NCBI GenBank assembly: GCA_030652635.1
Contig: JAUSPW010000366.1
Location: 1 to 15,464 of the forward strand
DNA: 15,464 nt
Source: Pseudohongiella sp.
GTDB lineage: Bacteria; Pseudomonadota; Gammaproteobacteria; Pseudomonadales; Pseudohongiellaceae
Direction of reading: 5' to 3'
Shown: positions 1-8,400 of the stretch, in pieces
Position numbering within the stretch: position 1 is the stretch's first letter
How the letters are laid out: every line of letters begins with the position of its first letter
Program-made: the position numbers and the translations under genes
Notes under the pieces: model-generated
The model's input: only the letters and a program-made list of their open reading frames with translations
Told to the model about the DNA's origin: nothing
Database searches by the model: none

Positions 1-1167
1 AACTGCCCGGATGTGGTGCAGGCACTAAACGTGATGGCGGTGCTTAACCCAGGCATCAGACATGTCGCCATTGATGGCGCGCTGTTCCAACACGAAGTAG
101 ACGAGCGCCAGGTAATGTCGGTACCCAGTATTTACTTGAATGGAAAGTTGTTTGCCCAAGGCCGTATGGGAGTTGACGAAATCCTGGCCAAAATAGATAC
201 CGGTGCTGCGACGCGCGATGCCGCTAAACTGAACACCAAAGAGCCGTTTGATGTGTTGATTGTCGGTGGTGGCCCAGCGGGTGCTGCAGCGGCGATTTAT
301 GCTGCACGTAAAGGTATACGAACAGGGGTAGCCGCTGAGCGTTTTGGCGGACAGGTGCTGGATACCATGTCCATTGAAAATTTTATTTCGGTTCAAGAAA
401 TCGAAGGGCCACGCCTCGCCCGCGAGTTGGAAGAACATGTAAAACACTATGATGTGGATATCATGAATCTGCAGCGAGCCTCCGCGTTAGTCCCTGCGGT
501 TGAACCCGGTGGATATCATGAAGTTCGTTTTGCCAGTGGTGCGGCCCTCAAAGCCAAATCGGTCATTCTGGCAACCGGTGCGCGCTGGCGTGAGCTTAAT
601 GTGCCCGGCGAGCAGCAATACCGAAACAAAGGTGTCGCATATTGCCCCCATTGTGATGGTCCCTTATTCAAGGGCAAACGTGTCGCTGTTGCAGGCGGCG
701 GCAATTCAGGCATCGAGGCAGCCATAGACCTGGCAGGCATTGTCAAACACGTCACTGTGCTGGAGTTTGCAGACACCTTGCGAGCGGATGACGTGTTGCA
801 GCGTAAGCTGCGCAGCATGCCCAATGTCGACATCATCACCATGGCGCAAACCATGGAAATTATCGGCGACGGCCAGAAAATGACCGCCTTGCAATATAAA
901 GACCGACACACAGATGAGCTGCATACCCTGGCGCTGGACGGCATTTTTGTGCAGATTGGCTTACTGCCCAACAGCGAATGGGTCAAAGGCACGGTGACAA
1001 CAACACGCCATGGTGAAATAGAGATTGACGCAAAAGGTCAGACCAACATTCCCGGCGTTTTTGCGGCGGGTGATGTCACCAATGTGCCATTCAAGCAGAT
1101 TATTATTGCCATGGGTGAAGGCTCACGCTCCGCTTTAAGTGCTTTTGATTACTTGATTCGCAACTGA
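1..1167 (+). CDS. ahpF: Alkyl hydroperoxide reductase subunit F (5' truncated by window edge)
   Basis: AhpF is the cytoplasmic flavoprotein that passes electrons from NAD(P)H through FAD and two disulfide centres to the peroxiredoxin AhpC. The reading frame is open from base 1, where it encodes NCPDVVQALN. This is the second half of the CHNC redox centre in the N-terminal thioredoxin-like domain, so about 130 residues lie upstream of the window. Counting visible residues, an FAD motif GGGPAG is at 89-94, the catalytic CPHC pair at 215 and 218, an NAD(P)H motif GGGNSG at 232-237, and the C-terminal FAD-binding GVFAAGDVT follows. Adding 130 places the CPHC cysteines at 345 and 348, as in E. coli AhpF (521 residues), so no internal deletion is evident between those centres. 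A GTG at 13 is not the start because homology continues upstream. ahpC is not in view and may lie just upstream. A hairpin terminator follows. Confidence 0.97.
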   Translation, partial: NCPDVVQALNVMAVLNPGIRHVAIDGALFQHEVDERQVMSVPSIYLNGKLFAQGRMGVDEILAKIDTGAATRDAAKLNTKEPFDVLIVGGGPAGAAAAIYAARKGIRTGVAAERFGGQVLDTMSIENFISVQEIEGPRLARELEEHVKHYDVDIMNLQRASALVPAVEPGGYHEVRFASGAALKAKSVILATGARWRELNVPGEQQYRNKGVAYCPHCDGPLFKGKRVAVAGGGNSGIEAAIDLAGIVKHVTVLEFADTLRADDVLQRKLRSMPNVDIITMAQTMEIIGDGQKMTALQYKDRHTDELHTLALDGIFVQIGLLPNSEWVKGTVTTTRHGEIEIDAKGQTNIPGVFAAGDVTNVPFKQIIIAMGEGSRSALSAFDYLIRN

Positions 1168-1180
1168 CTTGTGCTGACTC

Positions 1181-1226
1181 TCCCTGCTGGCAGCGGTCCT
1201 TTGGCTCGCCGGCAGGGACTTTAATT
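1181..1226 (+). terminator. Candidate Rho-independent terminator after ahpF
   Basis: The arm tccctgctggc (1181-1191) pairs with gccggcaggga (1208-1218) over 11 base pairs, one of them a G-U wobble. The loop is 16 bases and can form three further inner pairs. A short T-rich tail (ctttaatt) follows. The position 14 bases after the ahpF stop suits a terminator, but the T tract is weak. Confidence 0.6.
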
Positions 1227-1253
1227 GCCAATTGGGTGTTTTCGCGGCATAGT
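1225..1253 (+). promoter_or_regulatory. Candidate sigma-70 promoter for the diguanylate cyclase gene
   Basis: TTGCCA (1225-1230, five of six matches to the -35 consensus) is followed after 17 bases by CATAGT (1248-1253, four of six matches to the -10 consensus). Transcription would start near 1260, about 35 bases before the ATG. It lies directly after the ahpF hairpin. This is a consensus match only. Confidence 0.4.
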
Positions 1254-1295
1254 CAAAGTTTGAGAGCCATCACACTATTTCCCTAAGGCAGGTAC

Positions 1296-2396
1296 ATGAA
1301 CCAACAGGCGCGCGTTGGCAATCTTAACAATGAGTTTGACCAGATTCGCAACAAGCGTGTTGGCCAGACCATAGGCGTTTTGTTGATTGCTCTGTTTGCG
1401 CTGGCGTTTGTCAATCTGCTATCCACGGACAACGTTGTTGTTCCGGTTCTGCTGTTTGCCATCCTTTTCCTCTCATTCGCATTTTTTCTGCTCCGACGTG
1501 GGTACACCCAGGCCGCTTCAACAATCACCCTAGCAGTGATGTTTGTCTGTATCGCGCAGGCAATGTGGTCAGGATCAGGACTTCGATCATCCGCTTTGTT
1601 GGTTTTCCCTGCGGCACAACTATTTGCCCTGATCATGATCGGCAAACGTGCGTTTTACCTGTCCTACTTCAGCATGCTGGCCTATATGGTCATCTTGTTG
1701 ACCGCCAATACCCAAGGTTGGCGTGTTGGCGCAGAAAATATGCTTGGGTACCGATGGATGCTGGATTTTGGCATCCTGCTGACTGCTGCCACCTTTGTCA
1801 TGCGCGTGCTTGCCACAGACTTGTTGGCAATGCTGGCGGCACTGAGGGTAGAGATGACTGAAATCACACAGTCCCGCATCGCTGCGGAACACCTTGCCAA
1901 TCACGACACGTTGACCGGTTTGCCTAACCGACGCATGGCAGAACAGTACTTCAGCGATATGTTTGATCAGGCTATGCAGGAGCGATCAGGCATGGCTCTG
2001 ATCTTTGTGGATGTCGATAACTTCAAAGATGTTAATGATTCACATGGCCATCAATGCGGCGACGACCTGCTCAAGCATATTGGCGAAGTCATCAGCTCTC
2101 AGTTACGTAGGACAGATCGGCTGACACGTATCGCGGGTGATGAGTTCCTGATATTACTGCCGGGTGTCAGTGTCAGTCAGGAGGTCGAAGCGATTCTCAG
2201 AAAAATCAAACACTCGGTCAGTATGCCCGTCACGCTGGAAGGGGAAACCCTGTCACCCACACTGTCGATGGGCATCGCATTGGCGCCGGCCCATGGTGAT
2301 GACTTCAAAAGCCTGTTATCCAAAGCTGACCAGGCTTTGTATCAGGCCAAGGCCGCTGGCCGGAACAGATACCACTATTTCCAGCCAGTGCTTTGA
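1296..2396 (+). CDS. Membrane-anchored GGDEF diguanylate cyclase
   Basis: This protein probably makes the second messenger cyclic di-GMP from two GTP at the inner membrane. Its 366 residues begin with about six hydrophobic segments (roughly 26-42, 48-66, 73-92, 99-115, 119-137, 155-173). These form a membrane sensor that I cannot assign to a named family. A linker helix follows, then a GGDEF domain from about residue 200, opening with LANHDTLTGLPNRR. Metal-binding Asp239 lies in FVDVDNFK. The signature is AGDEF (280-284), a tolerated variant of GGDEF. An inhibitory RxxD site (Arg271-Asp274) sits at the standard five-residue spacing, so product feedback is expected. There is no EAL domain. The ATG at 1296 follows a modest ribosome binding site (aaggcagg). 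The gene converges on the minus-strand SMP-30 gene with only 8 bases between the stop codons. Family assignment is firm; activity is inferred. Confidence 0.93.
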   Translation: MNQQARVGNLNNEFDQIRNKRVGQTIGVLLIALFALAFVNLLSTDNVVVPVLLFAILFLSFAFFLLRRGYTQAASTITLAVMFVCIAQAMWSGSGLRSSALLVFPAAQLFALIMIGKRAFYLSYFSMLAYMVILLTANTQGWRVGAENMLGYRWMLDFGILLTAATFVMRVLATDLLAMLAALRVEMTEITQSRIAAEHLANHDTLTGLPNRRMAEQYFSDMFDQAMQERSGMALIFVDVDNFKDVNDSHGHQCGDDLLKHIGEVISSQLRRTDRLTRIAGDEFLILLPGVSVSQEVEAILRKIKHSVSMPVTLEGETLSPTLSMGIALAPAHGDDFKSLLSKADQALYQAKAAGRNRYHYFQPVL

Positions 2397-2404
2397 GTGA
2401 CGAC

Positions 2405-3292
2405 TCAGTACATGCCTTTAATGGCCATCTGTAATGCAAACAGACTGGTCCTTGCGGTCACAAATAATACATCCCGATTAGCGCCACCAAAGGTCATATT
2501 GGCCGGCGCCAACGGAAACTCGATGGCTTGCAGCAACTGACCATCGGCACTGTACACCGATACGTTTCGCCCACCCGTCAAATACAGATTTCCGGTTTCG
2601 TCCAGCGTCAATCCATCTGAGCCCTGTGCGGCAATAAGCCGTTTATTGCTCACTTGCCCCGGCGCAGTCAGCGTGTAGGCAAAGGTCTGGTTGCCAAGAT
2701 GATCTGCCACATACAAGGTTGACCCATCTCGTGTACCAATCACACCATTGGGTTTTACCAGGTCAGTAATGATCGCCTGCGCCTGCATTGCGCCTGGCGC
2801 CAGATAATAAACGTAATAACCCGGCTGGGGATTGTTGGATTCATCGCCATATCGAGGATCAGTAAAATAAATCCCGCCCGCGGCGTCTATCCACAGATCG
2901 TTTGGACTATTAAACGGCAGACCATTGTGTTGGTCGACGACTACACTGGCTGCCCCGGTGTTGTCCATGCGGGTAAGACGTCCCGCGCCACCTTCAGCAC
3001 CAAACAGTTGCCAATCCTTGTCAAAGAACAGCCCATTGGTCCCATTGGTTTGCTCGCGAAAAGTCTCTAGTTCTCCCGCAACTGTCCACACGTGAATCCG
3101 GTTTGCGGGTATGTCAGAAAAATAGACATTACCACTGGCATCAGCGACCGGCCCTTCGGTAAACGTAAATTGATCTGACAGTAGGGTAATCGTTGCATCC
3201 GGCGCCACTAATGACACCTGTTGCGCAAACGACGAGCCGCTCAATGCAGCAAACACAACAAACACCAGATTCCGGTAATTTTTAATTGTCAT
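2405..3292 (-). CDS. Exported SMP-30/gluconolactonase-like beta-propeller protein
   Basis: The protein (295 residues) belongs to the SMP-30/gluconolactonase/LRE family, six-bladed propellers that mostly hydrolyse lactones using a divalent metal. The four usual metal ligands can be read: Glu46 in FTEGP, Asn131 in NSPND, Asn182 in KPNG and Asp226 in SDGL. Residues 1-23 form a signal peptide (basic start, hydrophobic core, SSFA before QQ), so it should act in the periplasm or outside the cell. The frame stays open upstream to 3370, but ATG at 3292 is preferred: AGGAGA lies 6 bases upstream (3299-3304), the signal peptide then starts at residue 1, and overlap with the dehydrogenase gene is avoided. 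It is the last gene of the minus-strand run RND-MFP-SDR-SMP30, 16 bases after the dehydrogenase stop. The substrate is unknown; some family members are not lactonases. Confidence 0.88.
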   Translation of the reverse strand: MTIKNYRNLVFVVFAALSGSSFAQQVSLVAPDATITLLSDQFTFTEGPVADASGNVYFSDIPANRIHVWTVAGELETFREQTNGTNGLFFDKDWQLFGAEGGAGRLTRMDNTGAASVVVDQHNGLPFNSPNDLWIDAAGGIYFTDPRYGDESNNPQPGYYVYYLAPGAMQAQAIITDLVKPNGVIGTRDGSTLYVADHLGNQTFAYTLTAPGQVSNKRLIAAQGSDGLTLDETGNLYLTGGRNVSVYSADGQLLQAIEFPLAPANMTFGGANRDVLFVTARTSLFALQMAIKGMY

Positions 3293-3308
3293 AAACAGTC
3301 TCCTGTTG

Positions 3309-4037
3309 TTAACCACGGCCAAGGAAAGGCTGGCGATGATCCAGCACAGTTGCATCAATAATGGTGGCATTTGCTGGCATAGACAGCATCAGCACCGCCA
3401 CGCGCGCAATATCAGCCACATCCATTTTGGGCTCATCAATCACTGATGCGGGTGCGTTATCCCAGATATCGGTATAAACATTACCGGGATGCAGACAACT
3501 GACCATGATGCCAAGTTCACGACCCTCGACGGCCAACGCACGGGTCATACCCTGCAAACCAAACTTGCTGGTTGTGTAAGGTACAGAACCAAAACGGGGA
3601 ACCTGACTGGAGATACTGCCGATATTCAGAATACGGCCGCCGCCGTTGTTTTTCATCACTCGGAACGCTTCACGACTGTATAAAAACGCACCGGTGAGGT
3701 TGGTATCCATGACCATCTGGAAGTCTTTCAGACGCAGATTGTCAATCGCGCCAGCCCGGGCTATACCCGCGTTGTTGACAACAGCATCGACTTTACCAAA
3801 CATTGCCATGGCCTTTTCAAAGACAGCCAAGGTATCTGACTCACTGGCTACATCTGCGGGGATGCCATGTGCATTGGTATCCGCCAGCTTTGCCAGCCCC
3901 TCATCAACACTCGATTGAGAGCGTCCGGTAATCAGCACGCGTGCGCCTTCTGCCAGGGCCGCTTTGGCGATTGCGAGACCAATGCCTCGTGTACCGCCTG
4001 TCACAATCACAACCTGTCCTTCCATTAACTGCGCCAT
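3309..4037 (-). CDS. Short-chain dehydrogenase/reductase (classical SDR)
   Basis: This is an NAD(P)-dependent oxidoreductase of the classical SDR family, cytosolic and of unknown substrate. From the chosen start it has 242 residues, typical of the family. The cofactor motif TGGTRGIG is at 13-20, NNAG at 88-91, and the catalytic tetrad is Asn113, Ser141, Tyr154 and Lys158 (YTTSK). Arg39 after the second strand (TGRS) hints at NADP(H), which is an inference. A GTG at 4073 would add 12 residues but has no ribosome binding site. ATG at 4037 has AGGAG (4049-4053) 11 bases upstream and begins directly before the first beta strand. That ribosome binding site lies inside a 12-bp hairpin. The gene starts 56 bases after the membrane fusion protein stop and is followed 16 bases on by the SMP-30 gene, so it is probably co-transcribed with both. 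Confidence 0.92.
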   Translation of the reverse strand: MAQLMEGQVVIVTGGTRGIGLAIAKAALAEGARVLITGRSQSSVDEGLAKLADTNAHGIPADVASESDTLAVFEKAMAMFGKVDAVVNNAGIARAGAIDNLRLKDFQMVMDTNLTGAFLYSREAFRVMKNNGGGRILNIGSISSQVPRFGSVPYTTSKFGLQGMTRALAVEGRELGIMVSCLHPGNVYTDIWDNAPASVIDEPKMDVADIARVAVLMLSMPANATIIDATVLDHRQPFLGRG

Positions 4038-4043
4038 GCCTGA

Positions 4044-4083
4044 TCGTTCTCCTGTTAAATTCGGTGTTGCCACAGGAGAACGA
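4044..4083 (-). repeat. Perfect 12-bp inverted repeat covering the SDR ribosome binding site
   Basis: TCGTTCTCCTGT (4044-4055) is the exact reverse complement of ACAGGAGAACGA (4072-4083), with a 16-base spacer. In the minus-strand transcript the 3' arm holds the AGGAG ribosome binding site of the dehydrogenase gene, and the hairpin starts 11 bases after the fusion-protein stop. No T run follows, so it does not look like a simple terminator. It could limit dehydrogenase translation or protect the upstream mRNA. Confidence 0.7.
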
Positions 4084-4093
4084 CAATATCACC

Positions 4094-5419
4094 TCATTCC
4101 TGGCTTGACCACTGGGCAGCCAGTTCCATTGCGCTCGCCACAGCCGTTTCAACCGGTGTAACCAACAAGCCCGTCACCGCTGTTGGCAACTGCGAAATCA
4201 TGATCTGGTCGCCGGCTTTGATCGCAGGCGATCTGACCAATAACTGGTAGTTGCCCAAGTGGTCTTCATACTCACCAACACGTTCAACTTCCAGAGCCTG
4301 TAATCGACTCTGCTCGATTCGATAAATTCTGACGTTGTCGTAGAGTGCGTGCATGGGTATCGATACAACATCAGGCTCAGCCGGCAGGTTCAGACTCAAC
4401 TGCACAACACTACCAAGTGCCAAGACCGAGTCGGAATCGACTCCAAAAAATGCGTCGATGCCTCCTTGTCCGGGTTTGATATCACCTGCCAACCCAAGCA
4501 GTTCAAATTCTTCCGACGCACCGCCTGCCAGCGCGCGACCGGTCAATGGCTGCCCCCTGTCAAGCGACTGTCGAAGCCGTTGCGCGGTCTGCACCGGGAT
4601 TGCTGCGCGAATCTGCAGACTTTCGAAATCAGCCAGCTTCAACAGTGAAGTGCCACCTGCAATTCGATCGCCTTCCGCTACATCGATACTCAAAACACGG
4701 CCAGAGAACGGTGCTGTCAGGCGGGAATAAGATAATTCCAGTTCCGCACGTTGCAACCGCGTTTGTGCTTCAGAAACCGCAGCGTCAGCGCGCGCTATCT
4801 GGTACGGAAAATCTTTAAGTGACGCATTGTGCCGTGCCAACGTCATGGCACGTTCATTGGCCTCCTGAAGAACTTCGTCCAATTGTGCATCAGCAATCAT
4901 GCGTTGCTCGTGCAAGGTGTCAAAACGTTCGCGCTTGGTAACGGCCATTACCGCTTGCGCCTCGTGATGCGCTGTCAGCTCTTGTGCCAACTCAAAACTG
5001 GTCAACACCGAACTGCGATTGGCCTGCGCCTGGCGCAGTGCTGACTCAGCAGCGCTGACCGCCAGGCTCAACTCCGCATCATCCAGCACGGCCAGCACAT
5101 CACCGCGATTGACCCAGTCGCCCTCTCGAAATAGCACCTCTGAAACCGTGCCAGATATGGCAGCGCGCAACACGGCGGTCTGCCCGGATTCCAGACGACC
5201 ATAGACCTGGAAACTGGGCTCAAGCGCCTGTGGAGAAACCGTTTTGTAACTCACCGGCCATTCTTTTTCAGCGCGAACTTCAGGTTCTGCACGAGGACCG
5301 GTCGCGATAATCAATGCACTGAGCGTTATCAATGCGCCAAACACCAGCACACCGGCGAGTCGCACACCGACATGACGAAGTCGTGGCAATCTTCTGACGA
5401 TCTGAGCTTGTTCAAACAT
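4094..5419 (-). CDS. RND efflux periplasmic adaptor (membrane fusion protein, HlyD/AcrA type)
   Basis: This is the periplasmic adaptor that would bridge the RND pump and an outer membrane channel. The 441-residue protein has one N-terminal membrane segment (about 21-40) and no lipobox, so it is anchored by the helix. The first half of the lipoyl/barrel-sandwich domain is around 70-118 (AISGTVSEVLFREGDWVNRG). A coiled-coil hairpin spans about 118-230, rich in Ala, Glu, Gln and Arg. The second lipoyl half is around 232-265 (LTAPFSGRVLSIDVAEGD), followed by a beta-barrel and a membrane-proximal domain. Its ATG comes 2 bases after the stop of the pump gene, with a ribosome binding site (AGGAAGGAA) inside the pump's last codons, so translation is probably coupled. 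The order pump-then-adaptor reverses the common acrA-acrB order. No outer membrane channel gene is in the window. Substrate unknown. Confidence 0.92.
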   Translation of the reverse strand: MFEQAQIVRRLPRLRHVGVRLAGVLVFGALITLSALIIATGPRAEPEVRAEKEWPVSYKTVSPQALEPSFQVYGRLESGQTAVLRAAISGTVSEVLFREGDWVNRGDVLAVLDDAELSLAVSAAESALRQAQANRSSVLTSFELAQELTAHHEAQAVMAVTKRERFDTLHEQRMIADAQLDEVLQEANERAMTLARHNASLKDFPYQIARADAAVSEAQTRLQRAELELSYSRLTAPFSGRVLSIDVAEGDRIAGGTSLLKLADFESLQIRAAIPVQTAQRLRQSLDRGQPLTGRALAGGASEEFELLGLAGDIKPGQGGIDAFFGVDSDSVLALGSVVQLSLNLPAEPDVVSIPMHALYDNVRIYRIEQSRLQALEVERVGEYEDHLGNYQLLVRSPAIKAGDQIMISQLPTAVTGLLVTPVETAVASAMELAAQWSSQE

Positions 5420-5421
5420 GA

Positions 5422-8400
5422 TCAGTTTCCTTCCTGAATTTTAAATCTGCGAGTTGCAGGCATTAAATTAGTGATACGTGACTTCAATTGTTCGGTGATG
5501 ACTATCATGGCTGGCACCACCAGCAGAACCAACGCAGTACCAAAGGCCAGTCCAAAACAGAGCGTGACCGCAATTGGCACCATATAAATAGCAAGGCTGA
5601 AATTTTCAAACATCAGTGGCGACAATCCGGCGATTGTTGTTAATGAGGTCAACAATACTGCTCTGAAGCGCGATAAGGCCGCCGATCTGACCGCTGCTGT
5701 CAGAGACAGCCCAGCTTCCTGCTCTCGTCGCAGAAAGCTCACTAAAACAATTGAGTCGTTGACAATCACACCCGACAGCGCAAAAAAGGCGAGCATGGAC
5801 ATTGCACCAATATCGACGCCAATCACCCAATGCCCAACAATGGCGCCGGTCAACGCCAATGGAATTGCCGACATCACGGCTAATGGCCAGAGATATGAAC
5901 TGAATGACCATGCCAGAATCAGGTAAATAAAGATCAGTGTCAGCGAACCGCCAAGTTGCATGGTTTCCAGCAGTTGCTGATTCTGCAGACTGTTGCCACC
6001 CAGCTCAGAGCTCAGGCCATATCGCTGGTTGATGTCTGGCAGCACGTCCGTACGCACATTGGCAAGTACCCGCTCAGCATTATTAATCTGACTATCCACA
6101 GACGCGCTTACCATCACAGACAGGAATCCGCCATTGTGGTTGATCACGTCAATGCCACGTCGGGTTGACAGATCCGCAACCAACCCCAACGGCACGACTT
6201 CACCACCCGGGGTGCGCACCGGAAATTGACGCAGGGAACTGATCTGATCGCGCTCGTCATCCGGCAAGGTCACCAACACTTCCAGCTCGGTATTATTCAG
6301 ATTAAAAATCTGTACCCGATTTCCGTAGTAGGCACTTCGCAGCTGTTGACCCAGCGCTGTTGTTGTTAATCCAAGCGCAGCCCCCTCCGCATTGAGCGAG
6401 AAGATCATCTGATCCTTGCCGTAAGGCAGGTTGTCGAACACGTTGCTCACGCCTTCATAAGACAACAGTGCTGTCTGCAACTCCTCGGAGGCCTGTTTCA
6501 AACTGTTCAGATCTTCACCGCGCAACACCAGTGACAGATCCGGACGGCCACCGTTGGCACCACCGCGCACTTCCAATACCAGTTGTTCAACAAACGGCGG
6601 CCTGGTCACCAACTGTTGCCATTGGCTGACAAACCCCTGAGGATCAATCTGATATTCATCTTCCCAGCTGTACTCCACACGCATCGACGCGTATTGCTGG
6701 CCAGACTTGCGCTCTTGATTCAACTGCGCCGTGTTATATCCAACATAGTAGCCATTGATGTTGCTGTCACCGTTTGCATCGTTCACCTGCGTCAACGTTT
6801 GCTCGAGCGTCTGCATAAACGCCCGACGCTGGGCGTCACTGGCATCCATGGTAAAACTTACATTGGCTTCCAGCATCTGTAAGCTCATGCCCGTGACAAA
6901 ATTTAATCCGACGCGACCACTGATCACCAGACTCAGCGCCAGCACCACGCAGCCGGATACCGTCAGCAATGTGCTGTAGGGACGCGCGAGGGCGTAGTCA
7001 AGCATGGGAGCGTAGACACGATCACGGAACGAATAAAACGCCCGGTCAAAAGCTAAACGTGCAGATGGCTTGTGCTCACGTTTCATGCGGCTGAAACTGT
7101 GTTTCAGATGACCAGGCAAAACCAGAAAACATTCAATCAATGAGGCGATGATGACGCAGAACAACACCATGGGCATGGTCTGTATGACGGCGCCCATTTC
7201 GCCACCTGAGATCAGCAATGGCACAAAGGCAGCCAGTGTGGTCAGCGATGAGGTTACCACGGGCATAAACATGCGCTTTGCTGCACCGGCGGCTGCATCT
7301 TCGGCCGAGTAACCTTGCTCAAACAACGCTACCGCATCTTCACCAACCACGATGGCATCATCCACAACAATACCCAGCGCCATGATAAAAGTGATCAGCG
7401 CCAGAATATTGATGCTGCCATCAAACCAGTAGTAATAAAGCAAGGTAGCAAACAGAAAACTGACCGGAATGCCCAGCATTACCCACCAGGCGGTACGGGT
7501 ATTCAGGAACACAAACAGGGTTAATGCCACCAGCACCAGACCCGACCAGGCATTCGAAAAAATGACTGACAACTGCTCTTTCAGCAACTTCCATACTTCT
7601 TGATAGACCTCGATGGTAATCCCTTCGGGCAATTCGGCACGGGTTTTATCCAGCCACTGCTGCAGGGCTTGTGCGGAGGTCAGCGCGTCCGTGTCGCTCA
7701 AACGGTACAAATTCATTTCGATCGCGGGTTTGCCTTCTCTGGCGAGTTCGGCTTGGCCGGCACGAGGACGCTTTTCAATGGTCGCAATGTCACCCAGCCT
7801 GACCAGCTCATCGCCGGCGCCCAGCTGCAGTTGCAACTGCTCAAAACCCTGACTGTCGCGGCGTTGTTCCATGGCACGCAACTGCATCTCGCCCTGTGCA
7901 CGTGCAACCACGCCCGCTGGCAAATCGGCACTGCGCTGACGAATCGCAGAAGCAACATTGTCCAGTGTGGTGTTGAGCGCCATCAGATTGGCACTGGACA
8001 CCTGGATAGCCATCTCCTCTTCAGGCAGCCCAACAAATTCGATACGCTCAACACCAATATCAAACAGTTCGCGTTCAAATTGACGCGCCATCGGCAGTAA
8101 TTCCTGGATACTGCTCCCACCCGTTACAAGCAGAGAGGCAATCTCTTCATAGCGCACACCGCGGCGGGCAGTAACTGGCTCCATATCTGCCGGCAGATTT
8201 CTGACCTGAGCAATACGGTCGTTGACGTCTTCCAGCGCCTTGCTCAGATCGGTATCAAAGGTGAATTCCAGGTCGATGCGTGATTGACCCTGGGTGGTGG
8301 TTGAATACACTTGCTGCAGATTGTTCAGCGTGTTCATCTGTTGCTCGATGGGCGAAACAATGAGCTTCTCCACATCCTCAGCAGAGGCCCCCGGCCAGCG

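Noticed and set aside
516..992. A 158-codon open frame on the minus strand opposite ahpF
   Set aside because: Its composition (many Ser, Ala, Arg, Met) is typical of an antisense shadow, and ahpF homology is unbroken here.
2394..2407. Short palindrome TGAGT-GACG-ACTCA joining the two convergent stop codons as a bidirectional terminator
   Set aside because: A 5-bp stem with no T tract is too weak; it may be chance. The convergent genes show no other terminator in the 8-base gap.
3293..3370. A longer N-terminus for the SMP-30 protein starting at 3370
   Set aside because: It would overlap the dehydrogenase gene, bury the signal peptide and ignore the good AGGAGA site before 3292.
4038..4073. 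GTG start at 4073 for the dehydrogenase
   Set aside because: No ribosome binding site lies upstream, and the added residues precede the normal SDR first strand without similarity to the family.
7600..8100. A 166-codon open frame on the plus strand opposite the RND gene
   Set aside because: The RND frame is continuous and well conserved here, and the opposite frame shows no family features.
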